64,000 nt of DNA from Hoyosella sp. YIM 151337 (lineage in GTDB: Bacteria > Actinomycetota > Actinomycetes > Mycobacteriales > Mycobacteriaceae): the NCBI RefSeq assembly GCF_026041215.1, contig NZ_JAPEIQ010000006.1:512146-576145 (forward strand), in the 5' to 3' direction. The notes under the pieces were generated by a model. The model saw nothing but the letters and a program-made list of their open reading frames with translations. It was not told the DNA's origin and ran no database searches. Within the stretch, counting starts at the first letter, position 1. Every line of letters starts with the position of its first letter. Made by a program: the position numbers and the translations under genes. Shown here one piece after another: positions 47,213-56,077 of this stretch.

Positions 47213-48204
47213 GCCTCCCCTTTCAGAATGCTGGGCGCAACAAGCCCGACACCACGGATCTTTCGCACCTCACACGGCTCGGTTTCATACTCTTTTTCGA
47301 CGGCGGACGCTGTCGTCGCATCGACAAGCACCGCACCCGGCGGGGCTTGCTCGGTCAGTCGGCTCGCCACATTGACTGGCTGCCCGAAAATATCGCCAAG
47401 CCGCGAGACGACCTCCCCCGTCGCCATTCCGACCCGGACTGCCGGCAGCTGGTTCCGTTCCGACAATGCTGCACTCAGCTCACACGCTATGGCAGCACCC
47501 TGCAGCGGCGTATCCGCGACAAAGAGCACGGCATCACCGACGAGCTTGATCACGCGCCCGCGCCGGCGGAGCACCACGTCCATCGCGATTAGCTCGAATC
47601 GGGTCACCAGTCGGGCGAGCTCGTCCGGAGCTAGTGTCCGCACCAGCGACGTAAACGAAACCATGTCCGCGAAGCCCACCGACAGCATCAGCTTCTGCGC
47701 ATTTTCTGTGTCACGCCCAAGCCGCCAGGCCGCGATTTCGGTCAGTTGCCGACGCCACGAATAGCGGACAAGATCGTCGATATCGTCGACGTGGTCAAGA
47801 ATGTACGAGACACCTGTGCGGACGACATCAGATGAGGTGTCCGCGCTCGATACCGCAGCGCGCTGGGCCCGCTCTTCCATAGCCATGACGTGCCAGCTCG
47901 CGAGGCGGGACATGTGGTGCCCGAGCGCACGCAGCAGCGCAGCTCCGATTTCTCCCTCAGGATCGACGTCAGCCTCGAGTTTTGCCAACACTCCGAAGCC
48001 ACGCACGTCCTCGTCAGTGAAGACACGCTCGTCGCCGACCGGATCAGTCAAGCCCAGCGCGCGCCAGTACCGCAGCGCGCGATCGTGCGTCACGCCGGCA
48101 GCTTCAGCTGCTTCAGATAGCGTCATGACCGGTGTCGCACCCAGCAGGCGGCGCGCCATTTCCTGTCCACTGTCGGGTGGCACGCCATCGTTCATGTCTT
48201 CCAC
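47209..48204 (-). CDS. Class III adenylate cyclase with N-terminal regulatory domain
   Basis: A 331-residue cyclase (GTG 48204 or ATG 48195). Residues about 25-150 form a helical regulatory domain (LSEAAEAAGVTHDRALRYWRA) like that of mycobacterial Rv1264 and Rv2212, where it gives pH or fatty-acid control. The catalytic domain carries the metal Asp in VGFADMVSFTSL, the Lys/Asp of KLVGDAVLF and the Asn-Arg pair in VNVASRLTE, so activity is expected. No transmembrane segment. It makes cAMP. Overlaps the aldo/keto reductase gene by ATGA. Confidence 0.88.
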   Translation of the reverse strand: MEDMNDGVPPDSGQEMARRLLGATPVMTLSEAAEAAGVTHDRALRYWRALGLTDPVGDERVFTDEDVRGFGVLAKLEADVDPEGEIGAALLRALGHHMSRLASWHVMAMEERAQRAAVSSADTSSDVVRTGVSYILDHVDDIDDLVRYSWRRQLTEIAAWRLGRDTENAQKLMLSVGFADMVSFTSLVRTLAPDELARLVTRFELIAMDVVLRRRGRVIKLVGDAVLFVADTPLQGAAIACELSAALSERNQLPAVRVGMATGEVVSRLGDIFGQPVNVASRLTEQAPPGAVLVDATTASAVEKEYETEPCEVRKIRGVGLVAPSILKGEA

Positions 48205-48232
48205 CGTCCAAGTCTCGGACCCGTCTTTAGCA

Positions 48233-48265
48233 GTGTAATGGTCAGTAGCTTGGTGGCCATTACAC
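48233..48265 (-). promoter_or_regulatory. Inverted repeat upstream of the cyclase gene
   Basis: Perfect 9-base arms GTGTAATGG (48233-48241) and CCATTACAC (48257-48265) with 15 bases between. It lies 29 bases upstream of the cyclase start and 15 bases past the stop of the next hydrolase gene. No T run follows on either strand, so an operator is more likely than a terminator. Confidence 0.5.
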
Positions 48266-48279
48266 GCCGGGTCACCGCC

Positions 48280-49128
48280 TCAGACGAATTCGACTACCAC
48301 CGACGTGAACGCATCGTTGTCGTCACCCGGCGCGGTGTGCGCAGCGCTGTCGAGTTCAACAAACTGTGCCGACGGGACGGCATCAAGGAAGCTGTGCACA
48401 CTTCGGCGACTCACGACGTCTGAAAGTCCGCCCCGCACAACGAGGATCGGAATTCCGAGATTTGCGGCGATCGATTCAAGCCGCTCCGCCAATTCGGTGA
48501 GATGCTCAGCCGGGTCGTCGATGAACTTGGGATCCCAATGCCAGTACCAGCGGCCGTCGTCGCGCAGGCGCAGGTTGCGGCGCAAACCGTCGAGGTTCGT
48601 GGGACGTTTGCGGTGCGGCAGGTACTCCGAGATCGCATCCGCCGCGTCTTCGAGATGAGAGAAGCCATCGAGGTGGCGACGCATGAACTCCCTGATGCGA
48701 ACGCCACCCTGCATCTCCATCTTCGGAACGATGTCGACCAGGATGAGTTTGCGCACCGCCTCATCAAGTTGATGGGCCGCAAGAATTCCCGTGAGCCCAC
48801 CCAGGCTGGCACCGACGATGGAGACGGGCTCACCGAGTTGTTTGACTACTGCAACAACGTCGGCAGCGAACAGTTCGAGGCTGTAACCGCCTGCATCTGC
48901 CCATTCGCTCTCGCCGTGCCCGCGGGCATCGAGAGCTACCACCCGGAATCCGCGCGCCGCGAGACGCTCACCTGTCTCTTTCCACGAATGCCTGGTTTGC
49001 CCGCCACCGTGCAGAAGAAGGACGATCTTGTACCCCGTGTCGCGACCCCACTCGTCGCCCGCAAGGCGCAGTCCACCATGCCCGTAAAAAGTGACAGGCT
49101 GAGGAGAAATCGTGTCGGTGCGATTCAT
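48280..49128 (-). CDS. Alpha/beta-hydrolase
   Basis: A 282-residue hydrolase. LLHGGGQTRHSW gives the oxyanion hole, SIVGASLGGLTGIL the nucleophile Ser, DIVPKME lies by the acid position, and DSAAHTAPGDD carries the His. The first residues MNRTDTISPQPVTFYG lack a signal, so cytoplasmic. Similar to haloperoxidase/esterase-type members. Upstream of the cyclase on the same strand, but a dyad lies between them. Confidence 0.82.
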   Translation of the reverse strand: MNRTDTISPQPVTFYGHGGLRLAGDEWGRDTGYKIVLLLHGGGQTRHSWKETGERLAARGFRVVALDARGHGESEWADAGGYSLELFAADVVAVVKQLGEPVSIVGASLGGLTGILAAHQLDEAVRKLILVDIVPKMEMQGGVRIREFMRRHLDGFSHLEDAADAISEYLPHRKRPTNLDGLRRNLRLRDDGRWYWHWDPKFIDDPAEHLTELAERLESIAANLGIPILVVRGGLSDVVSRRSVHSFLDAVPSAQFVELDSAAHTAPGDDNDAFTSVVVEFV

Positions 49129-49259
49129 AGTGACGGGACTCTACTTGACTCACACTGATTACTCACTTCGGGCACGGATTCAGACTCCCAGCGCCGGCTC
49201 TGGCGCTACTATCGGGCAATCCGAACACCGAAGCGTCTACCGGGAATGGGAGTGCGGCA

Positions 49260-49427
49260 ATGTTCTTTCCTTACACAGGTGAGCAGGCGTTTCAACTCGG
49301 CCAGTTCATTGCCTGGGCGCTCTGCGAAGTTGGCCCGCTGATACTCCTGCCTTGCAGTGGACCGGTTCCCTTCGTACCTCCACCACTCTCCTAATTAGTC
49401 GAACTCGACTAATCGAGTTCGACTAAT
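49260..49427 (+). CDS. Possible 55-residue peptide overlapping the PadR operator
   Basis: ATG 49260 follows GGGAG by about 8 bases and opens 55 codons ending TAA at 49425-49427. The peptide begins MFFPYTGEQAFQLGQFIAWA, has a hydrophobic helix (ALCEVGPLILLPC) and a Pro-rich turn, and its last dozen codons run through the PadR palindrome. No family recognised. The last part being palindromic makes the tail suspicious; an earlier real end cannot be set from sequence. Confidence 0.3.
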
Positions 49428-49430
49428 TAC
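49393..49430 (+). promoter_or_regulatory. Perfect 38-base palindrome, PadR operator
   Basis: Seventeen-base arms around CTAA: left arm begins TAATTAGTCG (49393), right arm ends CGACTAATTA (49430); both contain AGTCGAACTCGA or its complement. It ends nine bases before the PadR start codon, so a bound dimer pair would block that gene. This is the normal place for PadR-family autorepression. Confidence 0.8.
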
Positions 49431-49439
49431 TCTAGGCAT

Positions 49440-50045
49440 GTGGCTGGCTTCCGCGCGCTCGATACACCGCTCACCGTTGCTGTTCTGTCACTGCTCGCTG
49501 AACGCTCGCGCCATCCCTATGACATGACCGCTACCCTTCGCGAACGGCGCGTAGACGATGTGGTTCGCATGCGGGGCGGGTCCTTATATGACGCCATCGC
49601 CCGGCTGGAGAAGGCTGGACTGGTTGCGCCAACTGAAACAGGGCAGCAAGGTGCACGGCCAGAGCGAACCGTCTATTCAATAACTCCAGACGGTGAAAGG
49701 AAGCTCCGCGAACTCGTCGAGGAGTTCTTGAAGGAACCTGGCAACGAGTTCCCCCGATTTCCCGCCGCACTGGCACACATTCTCGTCCTGCCGCCCCCGA
49801 CTGCTGCCCAATCACTACGGGCGCGCGCCGCGATCCTCGCTGCACAGACCGAAAGCGAACTGGCGGCAGGCCGCAGCCCTCTTCCACGCGCCGTCACTCT
49901 CGAAAGCGAGTATGCGCAGTGCATGCGTGAGTGCGAGATCAGGTGGCTCTATGGTGTCGCCTACGACATCGAATCCGGCGCACTTCCCTGGCCCCTCTCT
50001 GCCCTCCGATGGCATGAAGCACACACAAAGGAGCAAACGCTATGA
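49440..50045 (+). CDS. PadR-family transcription regulator
   Basis: A 201-residue PadR protein. N-terminal winged helix (LTVAVLSLLAERSRHPYDMTATL, then GGSLYDAIARLEKAGLV and RTVYSITPDGERKLRELV) and the C-terminal Vir_act_alpha_C dimer helix (LESEYAQCMRECEIRWLYGV). Start GTG 49440, nearly leaderless after the palindrome at 49393-49430. Last bases overlap the ATG of the oxidoreductase gene (ATGA), so the two are controlled together. Confidence 0.88.
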   Translation: MAGFRALDTPLTVAVLSLLAERSRHPYDMTATLRERRVDDVVRMRGGSLYDAIARLEKAGLVAPTETGQQGARPERTVYSITPDGERKLRELVEEFLKEPGNEFPRFPAALAHILVLPPPTAAQSLRARAAILAAQTESELAAGRSPLPRAVTLESEYAQCMRECEIRWLYGVAYDIESGALPWPLSALRWHEAHTKEQTL

Positions 50046-50497
50046 GAGACGCTCACCAAATCGACCGGCTGCGGCGAAGACTCAAGCCGGTGAATCGCGT
50101 CGTCATTGCCTTACAGCGACTCGGCATATCCGTCGGCACCATGCACGTCCTTTCCGTACGGGGCCGCAAGTCTGGAGCTATCAAGTCGACGCCTGTCTCG
50201 CCGCTCACCGTCGACGGAAGCCGCTACATCGTTGCGGGTTTCGACCGGGCAGACTGGGTGAAGAACGTGCGTGCACAGGGCGAAGGCGTGCTTTCGCGAG
50301 GGAGGAAACGCCGTGCCGTCCGATTGACCGAGGTACCGCTTCACGCGCGTGGGCCGATCCTTCGAGCGTTCCCCCGCGAAGTCCCGCACGGCGTGCAATT
50401 CTTCGTGCGCACCGGGGTCGTCGAAAGTCCCGAACCTGACTCGTTCGCCGCTGCAGCCGAGCGTTGTCCAGTGTTCCTGGTGGAGGATGCGCGCTAG
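50042..50497 (+). CDS. Nitroreductase/deazaflavin (F420)-dependent family oxidoreductase
   Basis: A 151-residue protein of the Ddn-like split-barrel family. The pattern MHVLSVRGRKSGAIKSTPVS, then SRYIVAGFDRADWVKNVRAQG, is that of F420-binding Ddn relatives that reduce quinones or nitro drugs; in this lineage F420 is available. Coupled to padR by a four-base overlap, so it is the probable target of PadR control, as in many stress-induced pairs. Substrate unknown. Confidence 0.82.
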   Translation: MRDAHQIDRLRRRLKPVNRVVIALQRLGISVGTMHVLSVRGRKSGAIKSTPVSPLTVDGSRYIVAGFDRADWVKNVRAQGEGVLSRGRKRRAVRLTEVPLHARGPILRAFPREVPHGVQFFVRTGVVESPEPDSFAAAAERCPVFLVEDAR

Positions 50498-51717
50498 CTG
50501 TCTAAAACTAATCGACGCGTTAACCACCACGTTGTCGCGATACTAGACGCTGCCACGACGCAGACCACGGCGACTACGACGGGTTGCGAAGCGCCGAAAT
50601 ACGAGAATTGCACGTGCGATAGATACGGCGTACCTGGTGGCGCGTATGCTGTCCAGCCAAATTCCACGGCCATCTGCGCATACGACACCGCAGCGACCGG
50701 CCCAGCGAACAGTGAGCCAACCCCGAGGATTGCATACATAGTCAGGTTCTTCCCACGTGGAAATGCTGCGGTGATGGCGTACCCCGCAGCCGCTGCGATC
50801 GCGAAGAGAAAATAGATTTGCTGGAATTGAGCGCCTAGGAGCGCGGCTGCGGCCACGAGCAGTGGCGCTGCAATGCTTGCGAGCGGATGCGCCAATCTAA
50901 GTCCAGCCACAACACCCACGAGCACGCAGACGGCGACAACAGCGGCGCCAGCCACCTCAACGTTGAGCCCGCTCTGAAGCACCGGGAACGCCGCCCCGGC
51001 AACGACCATGCAGACGATGAGGAAGATACCCCCGCGGCCGCCAAGCCACAGCGCGACAAGGGCGGTGACAACCGCTGCGATTGCCACCCGGGCGATGCTT
51101 ACAGCAGTGTTGCCGGGGAGCGGTATCGCGACGAGCAAAAGTCCGGTTGCCGCGAGAATCACGGCACCTACAACGATGCGGCGGTCGCCTGGGGTTCGCC
51201 GTGCGAGCGCCGCGACAATGAGTGTCACCAGACCCAGCGCTCCGAGCAGCCCTAGCACCGGCTCTGACTGCACGATGTAGTCGGCGTACCGGCGCGGAGT
51301 CGCAAGATCGAGATGTGCAACCGCCATCGCCACATAGCCCGTAACCACACCGGCGATCACGGCGACGCTGTGCCCGGCATCGCCCGGCCGCGCGGACAGC
51401 ACAGCCGCAAGAAACACTCCAACTAAAATCCCGCCGAAAATGACCCCGGGGCTCAGCAACACTTGCGCGAGCATGAGTGCGATCGCGGAACCAGTGACCG
51501 TTGCCGCCCGCACCCAGAGATCAACTCCTGATAGCAAGTGCGCCGCCGCAACACCACTGAGCAGCGCCAATACGCCTGCGACGTACAGCGACTGGTGCGG
51601 AAGGGCGAACCACCGGTCGGCCATGAGGCCATTCGGCGTCCATTCACGTTGCACGAGAAGGACTACCGCAAGCAGCCCGGCGAGCCAAGCCGCCACTCGA
51701 GACATAACGGTGCGCAT
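50494..51717 (-). CDS. Large integral membrane protein of unknown function
   Basis: A 407-residue protein with about eleven to twelve hydrophobic segments and very short loops; only a brief RRTPGDRR loop is clearly polar. No Walker, MFS or ABC signature is present. The start MRTVMSRVAAWLAGLLAVVL is a membrane helix. The last bases overlap the tail of the oxidoreductase gene (four bases). I cannot place the family; actinobacterial conserved membrane proteins of this shape are common beside dnaE2. Confidence 0.78.
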   Translation of the reverse strand: MRTVMSRVAAWLAGLLAVVLLVQREWTPNGLMADRWFALPHQSLYVAGVLALLSGVAAAHLLSGVDLWVRAATVTGSAIALMLAQVLLSPGVIFGGILVGVFLAAVLSARPGDAGHSVAVIAGVVTGYVAMAVAHLDLATPRRYADYIVQSEPVLGLLGALGLVTLIVAALARRTPGDRRIVVGAVILAATGLLLVAIPLPGNTAVSIARVAIAAVVTALVALWLGGRGGIFLIVCMVVAGAAFPVLQSGLNVEVAGAAVVAVCVLVGVVAGLRLAHPLASIAAPLLVAAAALLGAQFQQIYFLFAIAAAAGYAITAAFPRGKNLTMYAILGVGSLFAGPVAAVSYAQMAVEFGWTAYAPPGTPYLSHVQFSYFGASQPVVVAVVCVVAASSIATTWWLTRRLVLDS

Positions 51718-51768
51718 GTTCCCGACGCTATCGGCTGGGAGCGGATCGCGCGATCATGAAAGGTCTGC

Positions 51769-54700
51769 TCAATGAAAGTCTCTCGATTTCGCTTTCACCC
51801 GGAGCTCCAGTTGCTCGAGCCGGTCGGCTACCACGGTTACAACACCTTCGGCGTTCTGAATTTTGCCGCGCACCAAAAGAGCTGGGGCGGTATGCGCCAG
51901 GACGCGGTAGCGCTTCCATAAACCGACCGAGCACACCACATTGACCATCCCTGTTTCGTCTTCAAGGTTGATAAAGGTAACTCCCGCTGCTGTTGCTGGC
52001 CGCTGTCGGTGTGTCACGGCTCCACCGACGAGCACTCGCGAACCGTCAGGGACTCTCAATAGCTGATTTGCGGGGACCACTCCGAGTCGCTTCAGCTCTG
52101 GCCGCGCGAATTCTGTCGGATAATTGTCTGGCGTTATACCCGTTGCCCATGCATCAGCTGCGGCGAGTTCTGCGTAGCTCATACCCGGCAGTGGTGGCGC
52201 GTCCACCGATGGCCCCATACCTGGCAGTTTGCCTGGGCGTTCTTCCGCAGCGGCACCAGCTGCCCACAGTCCTTCGCGGCGGGTAAGCCCAAAGCATTCG
52301 AAAGCGCCTGCTGTGGCCAGTGATTCGATTTGTGCAGTGGTGAGCTCAACTCGCCCCGCAAGGTCAAGCAACACAGTGTATGCGCCGCCGCGTTCACGTT
52401 CTCGCACAATTTCTTCGGCTTTCTCTTTGCCGATCCCCCGCACAGATGCAAGGCCGATACGCACCTCCGTCCCCTCGTTTTCGAGGGTCGCGTGCGCGAG
52501 ACTGGCATTCACATCTGGCCCATGAACTGTGACGCCGTGCCGTCGCGCATCGGCGACGAGAGACTGCGGCGAGTAGAAGCCCATCGGCTGGGCGCGCAAC
52601 AATGCTGCACAGAACGCCGCAGGATGGTGGAGTTTGAACCAGGAAGAGTAGAAGACGAGCGCAGCGAAACTCTGCGAGTGACTTTCGGGAAAGCCGAAAT
52701 TAGCGAAGGCGTAGAGCTTTTCGTAGACCCGGTCCGCAACTTCACCCGTAATACCGTGCTTCTCGCGCATACCTTCGTAGAAACGTGCTTTCAACCGTTC
52801 CATGCGTTCAGGTGAACGCTTGGATCCCATCGCCCGACGCAACTGGTCTGCTTCAGCGGGCGAGAATCCCGCAACATCAACAGCGATTTGCATGAGTTGT
52901 TCCTGGAACAGCGGCACTCCCAGTGTCTTCTTCAATGCCTTCTCCAATGCGGGGTGATCGTAGGTAACCGGTTCTTGCCCGTTGCGCCGGCGGATGTAGG
53001 GGTGAACGGATCCGCCCTGGATGGGTCCCGGCCGGATCAGCGCGACTTCCACGACAAGGTCGAAGAAATTCCGTGGTTTGAGCCGCGGCAGCGTAGCCAT
53101 CTGAGCCCGCGACTCCACCTGGAAAACCCCAACCGAGTCGGCGCGCTGCAGCATTTCGTATACCGCTTCTTCGGTGAGGTCGATTTTGGCGAGATCCACC
53201 TGGACGCCCTTGTGTTCCGCCACAAGGTCCATGGCGTAGTGCAGCGCTGAGAGCATGCCCAGTCCGAGAAGATCGAACTTGACTAGCCCTACAGCGGCAC
53301 AGTCATCCTTGTCCCATTGCAGAACACTGCGGTTCTCCATCCGCGCCCATTCGACCGGGCATACGTCCGCCACAGGACGGTCGCAGATAACCATGCCGCC
53401 TGAGTGAATTCCGAGGTGCCGCGGGAATCCTTCAATCTGCGCGGCGAGATCGAGTACCGGTTTGGGGATACCCCAATCCTCATCGTCGTTGCGTACGCCA
53501 CTCCACCGGTCGACACGCTTACTCCACGCATCCTGCTGCCCCTGGGAAAAGCCCAGCGCACGCGCCATATCACGCACCGCGGAGCGGCCCCGGTAAGTGA
53601 TGACATTCGCGACCTGAGCGGCATGCGTACGCCCATATTTCTGATAGACGTACTGAATCGCTTCCTCCCGCCGGTCAGACTCGATATCCAGGTCGATATC
53701 GGGTGGGCCGTCACGCTCCGGTGCAAGGAAACGTTCAAACAGCAGCCCATTCGCGACTGCGTCGACATTGGTGATGCCGATCGCATAACACACGGCGGAG
53801 TTTGCTGCTGACCCCCGGCCCTGGCACAGGATGTTGTTGCGTTTACAGAACGACACAATGTCATGCACAACCAGGAAATAGCCCGGGAAACCCAGCTGCT
53901 TGATGATGCGCAGCTCGTGTTCGATCTGCGCATGGGCTTTCGGGTGCGCCGCGCCGTACCGTTCACGGGCGCCCCGCATGGTGATCTCGCGCAGCCAGCT
54001 GTCCTCTGTATGCCCTTTCGGTACGCCGAATGGAGGCAGTTGCGGGGCGATCAAGCGCAAATCAAAGCTGCACTGCGCACCAATATCAGCGGCGGTCTGA
54101 ACCACCCCCGGGTAACGCGCGAAAAGGTGCGCCATTTCTTCCCCAGAACGGAGGAAGCCGTGTGCTGCTGGCGGCAGCCAGCCGTTTACCTCGTCAAGGC
54201 TGCGCCGGGCCCGGACCGCCGCCATCGCTGCAGCCAGTCGAGACCTATCCGGCCGCGCAAAGTGGGCAGCAGTTGTCGCTACAGCGGGCAGACGATATTT
54301 CTGCGCTAGCTCGTAAAGGAGGTCATTGCGCTCATCGTCATCGGGCAGACCTGTTCTTGTGAGTTCTAGAGCTACAGTGCCGAAACGATCGATGAGCTGG
54401 CGCAACGCATGCTCAGCGGATTCTGGCCCGCCATGCGCAAGCGCTTTTCGCACATGGCCTTTCCTGCATCCGGTCAGAATTTGCCAGTGCCCTTGGGCCG
54501 CATCGGTAAGCCGATCGATGTCATACCGCGGCTTGCCTTTCTCTCCGCCAGCAAGGTGCGCTTCAGCAAGCTGGCGAGATAGCCTCCGATATCCTTCCTG
54601 GCCTTGAGCGAGCACGAGCAGGTGGGTGCCGTCCGGATCAGGTTCTCCCGTGCGCGGATTGATGGCGTCGAGGCCCAATTCTGCACCGAAAACTGTACCG

Positions 54701-55044
54701 ATTTGGAGTTCCTGGGCAGCTTCCGCAAACCGCACCACTCCGTAAAGCCCATCATGGTCGGTGATGGCGAGGGCTTTCAGTCCGAGCCTGGCCGCGTGTT
54801 CAGCCATCTCTTCTGGCATCGAGGCACCGTCCAGAAAGCTGAAAGCCGTGTGCGCATGCAACTCCGCGTATGGAGTACTCCGCGCTGTGCGGGGTAACAC
54901 AGGAGGCTCGTACGCCGTCCGCTTCCGCGTCCAAGCAGGGCTGTCATTTCCGTTCCCAGGCTCCTCTTTACGGATTGGTGCGGGACGGCTCGACAGGATG
55001 CGTTCGAGTTCCGCCCAAGTTGGCGGTCCGTTGAACCAGCTCAC
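51769..55044 (-). CDS. dnaE2: Error-prone DNA polymerase III alpha subunit DnaE2
   Basis: A 1091-residue lesion-bypass replicase that makes damage-induced mutations with ImuA' and ImuB. Start GTG 55044 (SWFNGPPTWAELERIL) has GGGGGAAG six bases before it; ATG 55101 would add 19 residues. PHP domain from about 60 (YAELHAHTAFSFLDGAS, AITDHDGLYG), polymerase core with the catalytic GPPDIDLDIESDRREEAI, and a C-terminal OB fold (GGAVTHRQRP, FINLEDETGMVNVVC). LexA box at 55137-55152 shows SOS control. Confidence 0.96.
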   Translation of the reverse strand: MSWFNGPPTWAELERILSSRPAPIRKEEPGNGNDSPAWTRKRTAYEPPVLPRTARSTPYAELHAHTAFSFLDGASMPEEMAEHAARLGLKALAITDHDGLYGVVRFAEAAQELQIGTVFGAELGLDAINPRTGEPDPDGTHLLVLAQGQEGYRRLSRQLAEAHLAGGEKGKPRYDIDRLTDAAQGHWQILTGCRKGHVRKALAHGGPESAEHALRQLIDRFGTVALELTRTGLPDDDERNDLLYELAQKYRLPAVATTAAHFARPDRSRLAAAMAAVRARRSLDEVNGWLPPAAHGFLRSGEEMAHLFARYPGVVQTAADIGAQCSFDLRLIAPQLPPFGVPKGHTEDSWLREITMRGARERYGAAHPKAHAQIEHELRIIKQLGFPGYFLVVHDIVSFCKRNNILCQGRGSAANSAVCYAIGITNVDAVANGLLFERFLAPERDGPPDIDLDIESDRREEAIQYVYQKYGRTHAAQVANVITYRGRSAVRDMARALGFSQGQQDAWSKRVDRWSGVRNDDEDWGIPKPVLDLAAQIEGFPRHLGIHSGGMVICDRPVADVCPVEWARMENRSVLQWDKDDCAAVGLVKFDLLGLGMLSALHYAMDLVAEHKGVQVDLAKIDLTEEAVYEMLQRADSVGVFQVESRAQMATLPRLKPRNFFDLVVEVALIRPGPIQGGSVHPYIRRRNGQEPVTYDHPALEKALKKTLGVPLFQEQLMQIAVDVAGFSPAEADQLRRAMGSKRSPERMERLKARFYEGMREKHGITGEVADRVYEKLYAFANFGFPESHSQSFAALVFYSSWFKLHHPAAFCAALLRAQPMGFYSPQSLVADARRHGVTVHGPDVNASLAHATLENEGTEVRIGLASVRGIGKEKAEEIVRERERGGAYTVLLDLAGRVELTTAQIESLATAGAFECFGLTRREGLWAAGAAAEERPGKLPGMGPSVDAPPLPGMSYAELAAADAWATGITPDNYPTEFARPELKRLGVVPANQLLRVPDGSRVLVGGAVTHRQRPATAAGVTFINLEDETGMVNVVCSVGLWKRYRVLAHTAPALLVRGKIQNAEGVVTVVADRLEQLELRVKAKSRDFH

Positions 55045-55136
55045 GGCAGACTTCCCCCTTCGACTGAGGCCAGGCGCAGGCTCGCCTTGCCACCACTTCA
55101 CTGCAGGGCGGGGAAGTCACCCTGACACCATCACTA

Positions 55137-55152
55137 TAGAACACATGTTCGA
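55137..55152 (-). promoter_or_regulatory. LexA (SOS) box of dnaE2
   Basis: TAGAACACATGTTCGA, matching the mycobacterial SOS consensus TCGAAC-N4-GTTCGA except for the second base. It lies about 93 bases upstream of the GTG start of dnaE2 and just past the MerR gene. Confidence 0.85.
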
Positions 55153-55173
55153 TTGAAGGAAGTGATTTGCCCG

Positions 55174-55479
55174 CTATCGCTGAAGCCGACTGCGCCGCAG
55201 GCGGGCAATCTCAGCGGTGAGTTCGCGGTTGCGCTCCTCAAGCGCGAGGATCTGCGCTACACCCGCCAGGTTTACCCCGCCGGAAACGAGTTCACCGATG
55301 CGCGAGAGCACCGCGAGGTCGTCTTCGCTGTAGCGCCGCGTACCCCCAGCGGTGCGCTGCGGCGACAACAGGCCAAGGCGCTCATAATGGCGCAGCATCT
55401 GCACCCCGACGCCTGATAGTTCTGCGGCAACCGATATCGCGTATACACCGCGCGCGGAGCCAAGGGGGCCGTCAGCCAT
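55174..55479 (-). CDS. MerR-family regulator, HspR-like
   Basis: A 101-residue MerR protein. Start ATG 55479 is preferred to ATG 55482 for spacing to GAGGAGG. The helix-turn-helix is [27 protein letters not shown], followed by [12 protein letters not shown] and a short coiled coil ([18 protein letters not shown]). Divergent from the Hsp20 gene with 118 bases between. Likely represses that small chaperone, as HspR-type proteins do (inference). The dnaE2 LexA box begins 22 bases downstream of its stop. Confidence 0.85.
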   Translation of the reverse strand: MADGPLGSARGVYAISVAAELSGVGVQMLRHYERLGLLSPQRTAGGTRRYSEDDLAVLSRIGELVSGGVNLAGVAQILALEERNRELTAEIARLRRSRLQR

Positions 55480-55505
55480 CATTCCTCCTCATTCCGCGAA
55501 AGACT

Positions 55506-55515
55506 CTTGTGCAAG
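55506..55515 (+). promoter_or_regulatory. Small dyad in the hsp20 promoter region
   Basis: CTTGTGCAAG, a perfect 4-2-4 dyad reminiscent of half a HspR (HAIR) site, in the divergent region between the MerR gene and the Hsp20 gene, 81 bases upstream of the latter. An AT-rich stretch with TATAAG (55539-55544) may be the -10 box. Confidence 0.4.
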
Positions 55516-55596
55516 CACCACCGTAGTGCTAAAAAAACTATAAGAGATGCCATAAGGTTTTCTCTAGCAAGTCTCACCAATAAGGAGGTGGAAAAG

Positions 55597-56019
55597 ATGC
55601 TCATGCGTACCGATCCATTCCGAGAACTTGACCGCCTGGCACAGCAAGTCCTCGGCACACCTGCCCGGCCTGCCGTCATGCCGATGGATGCCTGGCGCGA
55701 AGGTGACAAGTTTGTCGTTGAGTTCGACCTTCCAGGCATTGACAAGGACTCACTCGACCTCGACATCGAACGCAACGTGCTGACGGTGCACGCCGAACGG
55801 CCCGACCGCGAAGACGGACGGGAAATGCTCGCTGCCGAGCGTCCTCGCGGGGTTTTCAGTCGGCAACTCTTCCTCGGCGACAACCTCGATACTCACGCGA
55901 TAGAAGCCAGCTATGAGAATGGTGTCCTTCGCGTATCGCTTCCTGTTGCCGAGCGAGCCAAACCACGCAAGATCCAAGTCAGTGGCCCAGCGTCGGATAA
56001 GCAAGCGATCGACGCATGA
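55597..56019 (+). CDS. Small heat-shock protein (Hsp20/alpha-crystallin family)
   Basis: A 140-residue chaperone. Start ATG 55597 after AAGGAGG; the longer frame from 55507 adds improbable residues. The alpha-crystallin domain spans about 40-125: [45 protein letters not shown] and [14 protein letters not shown], with a short N-terminal arm [17 protein letters not shown]. Forms oligomers that hold unfolded protein. Ends before a strong hairpin. MerR gene divergent. Confidence 0.92.
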   Translation: MLMRTDPFRELDRLAQQVLGTPARPAVMPMDAWREGDKFVVEFDLPGIDKDSLDLDIERNVLTVHAERPDREDGREMLAAERPRGVFSRQLFLGDNLDTHAIEASYENGVLRVSLPVAERAKPRKIQVSGPASDKQAIDA

Positions 56020-56024
56020 CAAAC

Positions 56025-56067
56025 CTAGGTGGCTCAACCCGCCCCTCCTCGCGGGTGAGCCACCTAG
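56025..56067 (+). terminator. Hairpin terminator after hsp20
   Basis: Left arm 56025-56042 begins CTAGGTGGCTCA, right arm 56051-56067 ends TGAGCCACCTAG; one bulged A, 8-base loop. Located six bases after the hsp20 stop and 11 bases before the next gene. No long T run, so termination may be partial. Confidence 0.75.
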
Positions 56068-56077
56068 AGTCGAAAGG

